Shown: positions 51,745 to 60,879 of the stretch, one piece after another
Position numbering within the stretch: position 1 is the first letter of the stretch
How the letters are laid out: each line of letters starts with the position of its first letter
Assembly: GCA_947252455.1 (NCBI GenBank)
Contig: CAMXVQ010000003.1
Location: 1 to 64,000, forward strand
Direction of reading: 5' to 3'
DNA length: 64,000 nt
DNA from: an uncultured Atopobium sp.
GTDB lineage: Bacteria > Actinomycetota > Coriobacteriia > Coriobacteriales > Atopobiaceae
Notes under the pieces: generated by a model
Database searches by the model: none
Told to the model about the DNA's origin: nothing
What the model saw: only the letters and a program-made list of their open reading frames with translations
Translations under genes and position numbers: made by a program

Positions 51745-52926
51745 ATGTATGCGGTACAAGTTGGAAAAATTGTTCTTCCCGGACGCGTTGAAACTCACGG
51801 GTATCTTCTGATCGATCAAGGTGAATTTATAGGTTTTACCCATGAGAAGCCTTCAGAAGATATAAACGTTGTGGACAGATCAACGTATTGGGTAGCACCT
51901 GGATATGTTGATACACACATTCATGGTTTTGTAGGGCACGACGTTATGGACGCTAACGCCAAAGGTTTAGACGAGGCGTCTAGTGCCTTGGTAAAATTTG
52001 GTACTACTACCTGGGTACCAACTACGCTTACACAAACGGTTGAGCAAATTGGTCGTGCGTGTGAAAGTGTATATGAGGCACGCTCAAATCGTTCAGACGA
52101 TTTTGTTGGCGCTCGCATCGAAGGAATCTTTTTGGAAGGGCCGTTCTTTACCGAAAAGCATAAAGGAGCGCAAAATCCTGCACATATGATTGATCCCAAT
52201 ATCGAAATTCTTGAGGGTTGGCAAAAACGCGCGCATGGTTTGATTTGCAGAACTGGTCTTGCACCCGAGCGAAGTGGTGCCGCGCACTATTGTGCACAGG
52301 CACGTGATTTAGGTGTTGTTTGTGCACTTGGACATTCAGATGCAACATGTGCAGAAGGTTTTGCGTGTATAGAAGCTGGTGCTACAACATTCATACATGT
52401 GTATAACGGTATGAGTGGTCTCCATCATAGAAATCCAGGCTTAGTTGCATGCGCCATGGCGTCGAGTAATACCTATGGTGAGCTTATCTGCGATGGTATG
52501 CATATTGTACCCGATGCATTAACTGCATTTATTAAAGCAAAAGGTTGGGAGCATACGCCTCTTGTAACCGATTGTTTGCGTTGTGGTGGTATGCCCGAAG
52601 GCAACTATATGTTAGGAGATTTTCCTATTCGTATGCAGGATAATCTTGCTCATCTTATTTTGCCAGACGGCTCTTTAGGAAGCATTGCAGGTTCGGTACT
52701 CACTCTTAATCAAGCAGTTAAAAATGTTGTTGACTGGAATATAGTAACCGCTGAGCAAGCAATACGTATGGCAACAGAAGTTGCAGCTCAGGCGTCGGGT
52801 ATCGATGATGTGTGTGGACAAATTTTACCAGGTCGTCATGCAGACTTTAATATCCTTGACAACAACCTCAATGTTGTGGAAACATATTTATCAGGTGCTT
52901 GTGTACAAACATCGTCACAGTTGTAA
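51745..52926 (+). CDS. nagA: N-acetylglucosamine/galactosamine-6-phosphate deacetylase
   Basis: A 393-residue amidohydrolase-superfamily enzyme that removes acetate from the N-acetylated hexosamine 6-phosphate. HIHGFVGHDVMDA (about 60) holds the first metal site; EGPFF, LGHSDAT and HVYNGMSGLHHRNPG are family motifs; VTDCLRCGG carries the catalytic Asp, LRCGG replacing the common AMxAAG form. In this context it probably acts on N-acetylgalactosamine 6-phosphate (AgaA role). An inverted repeat AGCTAACGCTTAGCT lies 78 bp upstream. Confidence 0.92.
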   Translation: MYAVQVGKIVLPGRVETHGYLLIDQGEFIGFTHEKPSEDINVVDRSTYWVAPGYVDTHIHGFVGHDVMDANAKGLDEASSALVKFGTTTWVPTTLTQTVEQIGRACESVYEARSNRSDDFVGARIEGIFLEGPFFTEKHKGAQNPAHMIDPNIEILEGWQKRAHGLICRTGLAPERSGAAHYCAQARDLGVVCALGHSDATCAEGFACIEAGATTFIHVYNGMSGLHHRNPGLVACAMASSNTYGELICDGMHIVPDALTAFIKAKGWEHTPLVTDCLRCGGMPEGNYMLGDFPIRMQDNLAHLILPDGSLGSIAGSVLTLNQAVKNVVDWNIVTAEQAIRMATEVAAQASGIDDVCGQILPGRHADFNILDNNLNVVETYLSGACVQTSSQL

Positions 52927-52949
52927 TATGCAAAGTTTTGGATGAGTAT

Positions 52950-53762
52950 ATGATTAAATTAATTCTTTCGGATATTGATGGCACGCTTTTACCCTTTGGA
53001 CAGCATGTTGTAAGCGAGCGTACTAGACGTGCTATCGCGTTGGCAAACGAAGCAGGGATTGTATGCGGTCCGTGTACAGGTCGTGTATATGGACAACTAC
53101 CCCCTTTATTTGCCAATGAGAGTGCTTGTACAGAAAGTGCAGTTGCTACTAATGGGTCGCAGGTTTTTTTGCGTGGCAAAAAAATCGAAGAGATTATTAT
53201 TCCCTATGAGCTTCTTTGTGCGCTTAAAAGCGAAGTTGAGTGTATTCCGCACTGTGGTATGTTGGTGTTTAAGGGCACAACTCCTTATTTAGTTGCAGGA
53301 AAACGTGAGGATTTAGGTCTTCATTTTCCTTCATATGCAGATATATGTATTCCAACACTGCAGATGCCAACGCACCCCGTGGTAAAAACAAATGTGTTCA
53401 TGGCCGAGCCCGAGCAAGGTACGCGCGCTGTTATAGATCATCTTAATCGCTGCGTGGATGGTCTTGATTTTGACTATCCGCGTGTTGGCTTTTCTAATGT
53501 TATGCTGAGCGGTCATAATAAAGCTACAGGTATTGACACCATGGTCAAGGCACTTGGTATTAGCTACGACGAAGTAGTGGTTTTTGGTGACGCAGGTAAC
53601 GACCTCACCATGTTTTCAAAAGTACCTGCTTCTGTTGCCGTTGCAGGTGCAACTCCAGAAGCTGCAGCTGCTGCGCATTATCACATTGGCGCGTGCGAAG
53701 ATGATAGCGTTGCATGTGCAATTGAGATGCTTGCACAAAATATTTGGCCCTTTTCTTCCTAA
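52950..53762 (+). CDS. HAD-family phosphatase, Cof type
   Basis: A 270-residue phosphatase with the Cof/type IIB cap. Nucleophile D8 in LSDIDGTLLP, and C-terminal VVFGDAGNDLTMF with the metal-binding Asp. Members dephosphorylate sugar phosphates or other small metabolites; location after nagA suggests an overflow or salvage role in amino-sugar metabolism, which is inferred. The ATG at 52950 is preceded by TTGGATGAG; a longer frame from 52899 overlaps nagA. Confidence 0.88.
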   Translation: MIKLILSDIDGTLLPFGQHVVSERTRRAIALANEAGIVCGPCTGRVYGQLPPLFANESACTESAVATNGSQVFLRGKKIEEIIIPYELLCALKSEVECIPHCGMLVFKGTTPYLVAGKREDLGLHFPSYADICIPTLQMPTHPVVKTNVFMAEPEQGTRAVIDHLNRCVDGLDFDYPRVGFSNVMLSGHNKATGIDTMVKALGISYDEVVVFGDAGNDLTMFSKVPASVAVAGATPEAAAAAHYHIGACEDDSVACAIEMLAQNIWPFSS

Positions 53763-53766
53763 GCTG

Positions 53767-53775
53767 TGCTATGAT
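53767..53775 (+). promoter_or_regulatory. Extended -10 promoter of the pheST leader
   Basis: TGCTATGAT, a TGn extended -10 element, just after the HAD gene and directly upstream of the T-box RNA. Confidence 0.5.
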
Positions 53776-53781
53776 GCATAC

Positions 53782-54070
53782 ATATGCAATGACGGAGAGG
53801 GTATGCCTTTGCCATTGGTCGGTGTAGTTAAGAGATAAAATCCTTGGCTGAAAGATTTTACGTCATCGAGGCATACGTTCACTCTATCAGCAGCTATCTG
53901 AAAGCTTTTGAGTTTTGTATAACGCAAATGTATAAAGCAAGTAGGTGCGCCGTTTTCTCACGAGACGAGATTTTAAGTGGGCAAAACAAAAGCTATACGT
54001 TTTGTCAAACAAGGTGGTACCGCGGAATATTATCCGTCCTTGTGTGTGATACACGAGGACGGTTTTTTTT
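53782..54070 (+). ncRNA. T-box leader (tRNA-Phe sensing) of pheST
   Basis: The T-box core AAGGTGGTACCGCGG is at 54011-54025, followed by the terminator. Stem I is closed by GTATGCCT and AGGCATAC (the latter near 53869-53876) with a lower helix GAGAG/CTCT. The specifier loop between them reads TTC (53878-53880), a Phe codon, matching the downstream pheS. Uncharged tRNA-Phe should stabilise the antiterminator and switch transcription on. The exact 5' end is estimated. Confidence 0.95.
54034..54070 (+). terminator. Regulated terminator of the T-box leader
   Basis: CCGTCCTTGTGT pairs with ACACGAGGACGG around a 5-base loop, then eight T. It is the alternative fold to the T-box antiterminator. Confidence 0.95.
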
Positions 54071-54143
54071 ATATAGAAGTTCGTTTTATACACAAAGTTG
54101 TATGGATTTCTAACTATATGTACAGTTTGAAAGGGGAGCTTAT

Positions 54144-55211
54144 ATGTCAATGGCAGAAAGCCTTGAAGCTATTCAACACGAAGTAGAACAAGGCCTCGCA
54201 CAAGCGTCTTCTCCAGAAGAGATCGAGGCTATTCGCGTACAAGTTTTGGGTAAAAAAGGCTCACTTACGGCAGTTATGCACATGATGGGTAGTGTGAGTA
54301 AAGAAGAGCGCCCTCATATGGGAAAGCTTGCAAACGATGTGCGCGAGCAGGTAAGCACTCTTATCGCCAAGCGTAAAAGTGAGCTTATGGACGCGTGTAT
54401 GCTCAAACAGTTTGAAGCCCAAAAAGTAGACATAACGCTTCCGGGGCGTGCGTATCCAAAAGGCACGCAACATCTGATCTCATCTATTCGCGAAGAAATT
54501 GAGGATATTTTTACGGGTCTTGGATACACGGTAGAAGATGGCCCTTATGTTGAAACCACGTATTATAACTTTACTGCACTTAATGCTCCTGAGGATCATC
54601 CCTCACGGAGTGCAAAAGATACCTTCTATTTGGTAGATCGAGCACCCGAAGGAAAAGAGCACCATGTTTTGGGTGAGTCCGATGTTTTGCTGAGAACTCA
54701 AACATCAGGAGTGCAGGTACACGTAATGGAACATACCAAGCCTCCTATTTATATGATTTGCCCAGGTACCGTATTTCGTCCCGATACAGCAGATGCCAAT
54801 CATCTTCCGCAATTTACGCAGGTAGAAGGACTTGTTGTTGATAGGGGAATTACGTTTGGCGACTTAAAAGGTACGCTTGATTATTTTTGCAAAGAGATTT
54901 TTGGAAAAGACAGAAAAACGCGCTATCGTCCACACTTTTTCCCATTTACCGAGCCAAGCTGCGAAGTTGATGTATCTTGTGGTGTTTGCAAAGGTAGTGG
55001 GTGCCGTTTTTGCAAATATACAGGTTGGTTAGAGATTTTGGGTTGCGGTCTTGTAGACCCCAACGTCTTTGGATATGTAGGAATTGATCCCGAGGTATAT
55101 TCTGGTTTTGCCTTTGGTATTGGTGTTGAGCGCGTTGCTGCATTGCGCTACGATTTGCCAGACTTACGCATGCTTATGGCAGGCGATATGCGCTTCTTGC
55201 GCCAATTTTAA
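54144..55211 (+). CDS. pheS: Phenylalanyl-tRNA synthetase alpha subunit
   Basis: The catalytic subunit of the alpha2-beta2 enzyme that charges tRNA-Phe, 355 residues. An N-terminal coiled coil (1-90) binds tRNA; the class II core shows LLRTQTSGVQVH, GTVFRPD, and motif 3 SGFAFGIGVERVAALRY. A Cys-rich loop SCGVCKGSGCRFC at about 272-284 is a known variant in some bacteria. AAAGGGGAG precedes the start. Expression is under the T-box upstream. Confidence 0.97.
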   Translation: MSMAESLEAIQHEVEQGLAQASSPEEIEAIRVQVLGKKGSLTAVMHMMGSVSKEERPHMGKLANDVREQVSTLIAKRKSELMDACMLKQFEAQKVDITLPGRAYPKGTQHLISSIREEIEDIFTGLGYTVEDGPYVETTYYNFTALNAPEDHPSRSAKDTFYLVDRAPEGKEHHVLGESDVLLRTQTSGVQVHVMEHTKPPIYMICPGTVFRPDTADANHLPQFTQVEGLVVDRGITFGDLKGTLDYFCKEIFGKDRKTRYRPHFFPFTEPSCEVDVSCGVCKGSGCRFCKYTGWLEILGCGLVDPNVFGYVGIDPEVYSGFAFGIGVERVAALRYDLPDLRMLMAGDMRFLRQF

Positions 55212-55251
55212 CATCATCTAATACAACTGCTGTTACGTTGAAAGGTTTATA

Positions 55252-57762
55252 ATGCGCATCTCGTATGAATGGTTAAAAACTTTAGTAGATATACCCGATG
55301 ATCCAAATGATTTAGTACGTGAATTTATTCGTACTGGAACCGAAGTTGAGGCGGTGGATACAACGGGTGCCGATATTACCCATGTGGTAACATCGCAAGT
55401 TCTTTCAAAAACACCCCATCCCGATTCCGATCATATGTTTGTATGCAAAATGGACGTTGGCACATATCATACAGATGATAAAGGTAATCCCATACCGCTT
55501 CAGGTTGTTTGTGGCGCTCAAAATTTTAACGAAGGCGATAAAACCGTAACCGCGCTGGTAGGGGCTACGCTTCCTGGTGATATTCACATTAAAAAAGGTA
55601 AATTGCGCGGCGTTGAATCCTGTGGTATGAACTGTTCAGCGCGTGAATTGGGCTTGAGTTCAGATCACACAGGCATTATGATTTTAGATCCCACAGCTCC
55701 TGTAGGAGTAGATTTTTGCACGTGGAAAAACTTGCGCGATACCGTTATCGACTGCGAGATTACGCCTAATCGTCCCGATTGTTTAAGTATGCTCGGCATT
55801 GCGCATGAAGTGAGCGCTATGTATAACGAGCCGTGTCATATCTCACTTGAAACTGTTAAACACGAATCCGCGCACTCTACTCAAGATCTTGTTGATGTGC
55901 GTATCCAAGACGATACATTATGTCCTCGTTATACGGCGCGCGTGCTGCATAACGTGGTAATTAAAGAGAGCCCCGAGTGGCTTCGCAAGCGTTTAATAGC
56001 TGCAGGTACCAGACCCATTAATAACGTGGTAGATATTACAAATTACGTTATGTATCTTACTGGTCAGCCACTGCACGCGTTTGATCTTGCTAAGCTGTCA
56101 GCTGACGAGAATGGCAAACGCCATATTGTAGTACGTGCTGCACATGCAGGTGAAACCTTGGTTACGCTTGATGATCAAGAGCGTAAGCTTACCGATGACA
56201 TGATTGTTATTAGCGATAACGGGCAAACACCTCTTGCGCTTGCAGGTGTTATGGGCGGTAAAAATTCTGAAATTGATGAATCAACACAAGATGTTTTGCT
56301 TGAAAGCGCGGCATTTTCTGCAGGTCATATTTCACGTACTAGCAGAAACCTCGACCTTATGAGTGAAGCTTCTATACGCTATGAGCGTCAGATTGATGTT
56401 AATGGCTGCGCACGTGCCTCTGAAATTGCTGCTGCATTATTTGAAGCATATGCATCGGCTGAAGTTTCTAAAGGTTTGCTTGATGTGTATCCACATGTTG
56501 TAGAGCCTGTATGCATAAAATTGCGCTCTAAGCGTGTGTGCGAGCTTGCCGGAGAAACTATTCAACCAAACTTTATGAAGGAGCGTCTTGAGCGTCTTGG
56601 TTGTACGGTAAAGCCTTGTAAATCGTCTGATACCCAAAACGCTGATGTGTGCACACAACTTTCGGATAATGCATGCGAATATCTTGTGTATGCACCAACT
56701 AATCGTCCCGATTTAACGCGTGAAATTGATTTGGTAGAAGAAATTGTTCGTCTGTGGGGCGAAGGTGATATTACACCAACGCTTCCTGCAGCACGCAATC
56801 ATGCAGGTGGTTTAAGCGAGGAGCAGCGATATCTGCGTTGTATAGGCGCTACGTTGCGTGCAAGTGGCCTGAGCGAGACAACTACGTATAATTTTGCCGA
56901 TCCAGCCGATTTGGAGCGTTTAGGCATGTCTGAGGAGGGTAGAGGAGTTCCCATTCAGATTATGCGTCCTTTGGTTGCCGATCAAAGCGAAATGCGCCGC
57001 GATATTATCCCTGGACTCTTACGCAGTGTTGCTTACAATCTTGATCATGGTGTTAAAAATGTACATTTGTACGAGATTGGCCGTGTGTTCTTTGGTCATG
57101 AGCACAAAAGTCAGCCTACCGAGAGTGTCTATGTAGCAGGCGTTATGTGTGGCTCATGGGCCGATGATGCGTGGTGTGCCAGCTATCCTGCATTTGATTT
57201 CTTTGATGTTAAAGGTGTTGTTGAGCAGCTTTGCGAGCGCTTGCGTCTTACCAAAGTTCGTTATAAAGTTGCCGATCCACAAGCATTTGGATGGCTTCAG
57301 CCTGGTTGTGCAGCCGAGCTCATATGCTCAGGCGAGCACATTGGCTGGCTTGGCGTGTTACATCCAAAGAGTTGCAAAAACTTTGGTGTTTCTGAACCCG
57401 TTATGGCGTTTGAATTATCATGCGCGGCTCTTCTTCGTCATGCGCAGCACGAACTGCCTTACCAAGATGTTCCAACGCTTCCAGGCGTATCTATTGACCT
57501 TGCCCTTGTGGTAGATGAAGACTTAGATGCCGAAAGTATTATGCAGCGTCTTGCTTCCGCTGGTGGAAAACTCTTAACCGATGTTCGTCTTTTTGACGTG
57601 TATCGTGATGAGGAGCGTGTTGGTGTCCATAAAAAGTCAATGACCTTCTCGCTGACCTATCGTTGTGATGATCATACACTCACCTCAGAAGAAGTTAATA
57701 AAGCTCACACAAAATTGATTGCCAAGATAACAAGAAGTTGTAAAGCGGAGATAAGAAGCTAA
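55252..57762 (+). CDS. pheT: Phenylalanyl-tRNA synthetase beta subunit
   Basis: The tRNA-binding and editing subunit, 836 residues. It begins MRISYEWLKTLVDI; a tRNA-binding OB domain (EMAP-like, HPDSDHMFVCKMDVG) follows, then B3/B4 editing domains (NRPDCLSMLGIAHE), the B5 domain and the pseudo-catalytic core with RRDIIPGLLRSV, and the C-terminal anticodon-binding FDX-ACB domain (ending KITRSCKAEIR). Gap to pheS is 40 bp. Length is normal for the family. Confidence 0.97.
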   Translation: MRISYEWLKTLVDIPDDPNDLVREFIRTGTEVEAVDTTGADITHVVTSQVLSKTPHPDSDHMFVCKMDVGTYHTDDKGNPIPLQVVCGAQNFNEGDKTVTALVGATLPGDIHIKKGKLRGVESCGMNCSARELGLSSDHTGIMILDPTAPVGVDFCTWKNLRDTVIDCEITPNRPDCLSMLGIAHEVSAMYNEPCHISLETVKHESAHSTQDLVDVRIQDDTLCPRYTARVLHNVVIKESPEWLRKRLIAAGTRPINNVVDITNYVMYLTGQPLHAFDLAKLSADENGKRHIVVRAAHAGETLVTLDDQERKLTDDMIVISDNGQTPLALAGVMGGKNSEIDESTQDVLLESAAFSAGHISRTSRNLDLMSEASIRYERQIDVNGCARASEIAAALFEAYASAEVSKGLLDVYPHVVEPVCIKLRSKRVCELAGETIQPNFMKERLERLGCTVKPCKSSDTQNADVCTQLSDNACEYLVYAPTNRPDLTREIDLVEEIVRLWGEGDITPTLPAARNHAGGLSEEQRYLRCIGATLRASGLSETTTYNFADPADLERLGMSEEGRGVPIQIMRPLVADQSEMRRDIIPGLLRSVAYNLDHGVKNVHLYEIGRVFFGHEHKSQPTESVYVAGVMCGSWADDAWCASYPAFDFFDVKGVVEQLCERLRLTKVRYKVADPQAFGWLQPGCAAELICSGEHIGWLGVLHPKSCKNFGVSEPVMAFELSCAALLRHAQHELPYQDVPTLPGVSIDLALVVDEDLDAESIMQRLASAGGKLLTDVRLFDVYRDEERVGVHKKSMTFSLTYRCDDHTLTSEEVNKAHTKLIAKITRSCKAEIRS

Positions 57763-57782
57763 ACTGTATACGGTATACTATT

Positions 57783-57818
57783 TCTCGTGTGCGACAAATT
57801 AAAGCGCACACGAGATTT
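57783..57818 (+). terminator. Terminator of pheST
   Basis: TCTCGTGTGCG (57783-57793) and CGCACACGAGA (57805-57815) form a perfect 11-bp stem with an 11-base loop. The T tract is short (TTTAT), so termination may be partial. Confidence 0.75.
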
Positions 57819-57847
57819 ATGCGATCTAAAACTCTAAGAAGGTCTTT

Positions 57848-58534
57848 ATGCCAAGCTGGAACGTTCATATAGCGCATGCCTTGCGCGTGTTGAACAAACA
57901 TCCTAAACAGGATCTGGGTATTCATGACGAACAAGCGTTTGTCTTTGGTTGCTTGCTACCCGATTTATACGTTGGCTACATGGTTAAGCCGCTTACCAAA
58001 AAGATTGCGTATATGAAAACGCATTTTGCTGATCCAAGTCAGGTTCCGCTTCCCGATTATGATCGTTTTGAAACCGAATATGTGCCTCATGATAAGGCTT
58101 TATATGCCCACGAACACCCACAAGATGTGCTTTTAGGCGCGTGGTGCCATCTTATGGCAGACCATACCTATAATGCTGCAACGCGGGTATTTTTAGCCGA
58201 GCATCATATTCCGCGCGGCGAGCGCGCCCGTATTGGCAAACAAGGCGATCTTGACTTATTTGGTAAAACCATGGATATTGATATTCATATTGAGCTCACG
58301 CAAGCCCTTATACAGCAATGTCAGGCTTTTAAGCAGTATGAAATAGATATGGCTGATGCTAAACACGCTTGTGAGGTGGTTGATGATATTGTTGCTTCCA
58401 ATAAACGTGAGTACATATATACCGTACCGCACTATGCAATGTTGAATCAGGAATTTTTTGATACAACATTTGAGCGTGTACATAATTTGATGGAACAAAA
58501 ATTGCTTGAGTACGCCCACAAACGCTATTCGTAA
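57848..58534 (+). CDS. Zinc-dependent phospholipase C-like protein
   Basis: A 228-residue protein beginning MPSWNVHIAHALRVL, the opening of the Zn_dep_PLPC family common in Firmicutes and Coriobacteriia. Potential metal ligands include H7, H10, the D in LLPDLYVG (about 38), and HLMADHTYN (about 97-105). No signal peptide is evident, so it is probably cytoplasmic and may be a metal-dependent phosphohydrolase rather than a secreted phospholipase. It is followed 13 bp later by a GntR regulator. Confidence 0.7.
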   Translation: MPSWNVHIAHALRVLNKHPKQDLGIHDEQAFVFGCLLPDLYVGYMVKPLTKKIAYMKTHFADPSQVPLPDYDRFETEYVPHDKALYAHEHPQDVLLGAWCHLMADHTYNAATRVFLAEHHIPRGERARIGKQGDLDLFGKTMDIDIHIELTQALIQQCQAFKQYEIDMADAKHACEVVDDIVASNKREYIYTVPHYAMLNQEFFDTTFERVHNLMEQKLLEYAHKRYS

Positions 58535-58547
58535 AGAAAGGTCTTTC

Positions 58548-59291
58548 ATGCCAAAGTTTGAAAAATCTACAGGTGATTTATATTATGCGCAGGTTTCAGA
58601 CTATGTGCGTGAAAAGATTTATTCCAAAGAATGGGGCGTAGACGAGCCCATCCCTTCTGAGCACGAATTGATGTCCATGCTCGATTTATCGCGTGGAACC
58701 GTGCAAAAAGGCATTAGACAGCTGGTAGACGAGGGTTTATTGGTTCAGCAACGCGGACGTGGTACTTTTGTCGTACAGCCGGTTATGGCAAGTCCTACGT
58801 CTAATAAGTTGTTGTCATTTGGTGAGTCTATGACCGATTTAGGCGTTGATTATACAACCTGTGTTGTTACCCGTGAGGTGCGCTCGGCCGATGCTGTCTG
58901 TGCCGAAAATTTACAAATTGATGTAGGAGATCCCTATTTGTTTTTGTGTCGTGTTCGTTATGTACGGGCGCGTCCTGTTATGTTTTTGGAAAGCCACGTC
59001 AATATTAGCGTGTGTCCGGGTCTTGAAAATGAGGATTTTACCGAGCATACCTTATTTTATCAGGTAGAAAAAACCAGTGGTCGAAAAATTGGTCGTTCTG
59101 AGCTTGTGTATAATGCTCGTGTTGTAGGGAAAAAACGCGGTGCTTATTTGGATTCTGATGAACATGCGCCTGCGCTTGAAATAGACCAGCTGGTACGCCT
59201 TGATAACGGCGTTCCCTTTGAGTGGGGAAGCGTGTGGCTTCCTGCTAACAGGTGTGTTATTTCAAATGCAACACAGCGTACAGGCAATTAA
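58548..59291 (+). CDS. GntR/UTRA-family transcription regulator
   Basis: A 247-residue regulator with the winged helix EPIPSEHELMSMLDLSRGTV at about 36-55 and a UTRA domain (about 90-245). It resembles TreR/HutC-type regulators of sugar uptake. No sugar transport gene is adjacent in this window, so the target is unknown. AAAGG lies 8 bases upstream of the ATG at 58548; the frame to 58506 lies inside the preceding gene. Confidence 0.85.
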   Translation: MPKFEKSTGDLYYAQVSDYVREKIYSKEWGVDEPIPSEHELMSMLDLSRGTVQKGIRQLVDEGLLVQQRGRGTFVVQPVMASPTSNKLLSFGESMTDLGVDYTTCVVTREVRSADAVCAENLQIDVGDPYLFLCRVRYVRARPVMFLESHVNISVCPGLENEDFTEHTLFYQVEKTSGRKIGRSELVYNARVVGKKRGAYLDSDEHAPALEIDQLVRLDNGVPFEWGSVWLPANRCVISNATQRTGN

Positions 59292-59327
59292 CATCGTACA
59301 AGTAGCTCAACATAACGCTTAACAAAT

Positions 59328-59363
59328 AACCCCCTCTACATCAGCAGATATAGAGGGGGTTCT
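59328..59363. terminator. Bidirectional terminator between gntR-type gene and pyk
   Basis: AACCCCCTCTA (59328-59338) and TAGAGGGGGTT (59351-59361), a perfect 11-bp stem with a 12-base loop. Confidence 0.92.
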
Positions 59364-59384
59364 TAACATGTAAGACGCTGGTGC

Positions 59385-60815
59385 TTATTGGATCTGAGCA
59401 ACCATAGTCATGTTAGTTGAGGTAATGTAGTCACCTTGAGAAGGTGAAGTTTGTGGGTCACCAGCGGTAATAACAACAAGATCGCCCTTTTCTACACAAC
59501 CATGATCTTTTGCCTCACGTAATGCGTTATAGCAGGTAGCAGAAAGTGAGCCTTGCTCAGGGGTTTTGTAAGAAGTAACACCCCAGTAGAAGCATGTCTT
59601 TCTGATTGCATGATTTGAAGGAGACATTGCAATGATTGGCAAACTAGGACGGAAGTTTGAGATAAGGCGTGCGGTACGACCTGAGTGAGTTGGGCAAATA
59701 ATGCAATGTGCATGTACACGATTTGCGCACTCAACAGCTGCTAAACCAATTGCTGCGTTAACTTCGTCACCTGAATCGTGATAGATACCACGTTCAGCCA
59801 AGTATTTCTCGGTTTCTTTACAAACGGTTGCCATCATTTTTACAGCCTCAACAGGATATTTACCTGCTGCAGACTCGCCTGAGAGCATAACGCAGTCGGT
59901 ACCATCATAAATTGCGTTGGCAACGTCGGTTACTTCTGCACGCGTTGGACGAGGATTTCTGATCATAGAATCAAGCATTTGAGTTGCGGTAATAACAGGC
60001 TTATACACCGAAGCACATTTGCTAATAATGCTCTTTTGAATGTGAGGAACTTTTGCAGGTGGAATCTCTACACCTAAGTCACCACGAGCAACCATAATAC
60101 CGTCGGAGTGCTCAAGAATCTCGTCAAAGTTCTTTACACCAAGTGCGCATTCAATCTTGGGGAAGATATCAATGTGACGTTGACCTTGACTAAAGCAGAG
60201 TTGACGGATTTCGTCTACAGCAGCACCGTTACGGATGAACGAAGCAGCGATAGCGTCAATTCCAAGCTCGCAACCAAAGAGGATGTCTTTTTTATCTTGC
60301 TCGGTAACAGAAGGAAGACCAACTTCAACGTTAGGTACGTTTACACCCTTGCGCTCGCCAAGTTCTCCACCGTTGTCAATGTTGCAGTACATGTCGGTAC
60401 CTTCAACATGGTCAACAGTTAACTCAATTAAGCCGTCATCAATAAGAATGATGGAGCCTTTTTCTACCTCTTGAGGAAGACGCTTGTAGTCAAGCGAGAA
60501 ACGATCTTTGTTTCCAATAACACCATCATCAGTGGTAACGATGGTTTTTTCACCTGTTGTTAAAACAACTTTTTCGTGATTTTCAAGCTCGCCCGTACGG
60601 ATCTCTGGGCCTTTGGTGTCAAGCATAATAGCTACAGGAATACCGAGTTCTTGAGAAATACGGCGTACACGCTCGATATTTGTGCGGTGATACTCATGAG
60701 AACCATGGCTGAAGTTAAAGCGAGCAACATTCATGCCGCTTTTAATAATTTCACGTAAGACGTTATCATCCTCAGTAGCAGGACCCATGGTGCAGATGAT
60801 TTTTGTTCTTTTCAT
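59385..60815 (-). CDS. pyk: Pyruvate kinase
   Basis: Last step of glycolysis (phosphoenolpyruvate + ADP to pyruvate + ATP), 476 residues. NFSHGSHEYH (about 34-43) and MLDTKGPEIRTGE in the N-domain; the catalytic region MVARGDLGVEIP (about 240) and MLDSMIRNPRPTRAEVTDVANA; C-terminal allosteric domain. It lacks the extra PEP-utiliser domain of some Gram-positive enzymes. It lies 64 bp after the D-lactate dehydrogenase gene on the same strand. Confidence 0.97.
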   Translation of the reverse strand: MKRTKIICTMGPATEDDNVLREIIKSGMNVARFNFSHGSHEYHRTNIERVRRISQELGIPVAIMLDTKGPEIRTGELENHEKVVLTTGEKTIVTTDDGVIGNKDRFSLDYKRLPQEVEKGSIILIDDGLIELTVDHVEGTDMYCNIDNGGELGERKGVNVPNVEVGLPSVTEQDKKDILFGCELGIDAIAASFIRNGAAVDEIRQLCFSQGQRHIDIFPKIECALGVKNFDEILEHSDGIMVARGDLGVEIPPAKVPHIQKSIISKCASVYKPVITATQMLDSMIRNPRPTRAEVTDVANAIYDGTDCVMLSGESAAGKYPVEAVKMMATVCKETEKYLAERGIYHDSGDEVNAAIGLAAVECANRVHAHCIICPTHSGRTARLISNFRPSLPIIAMSPSNHAIRKTCFYWGVTSYKTPEQGSLSATCYNALREAKDHGCVEKGDLVVITAGDPQTSPSQGDYITSTNMTMVAQIQ

Positions 60816-60879
60816 CTATATCCTTTCACATGTGTTTATTTTGTATCTGCTATCATTGTAGTTGTTGTAGCAAAAAAAT

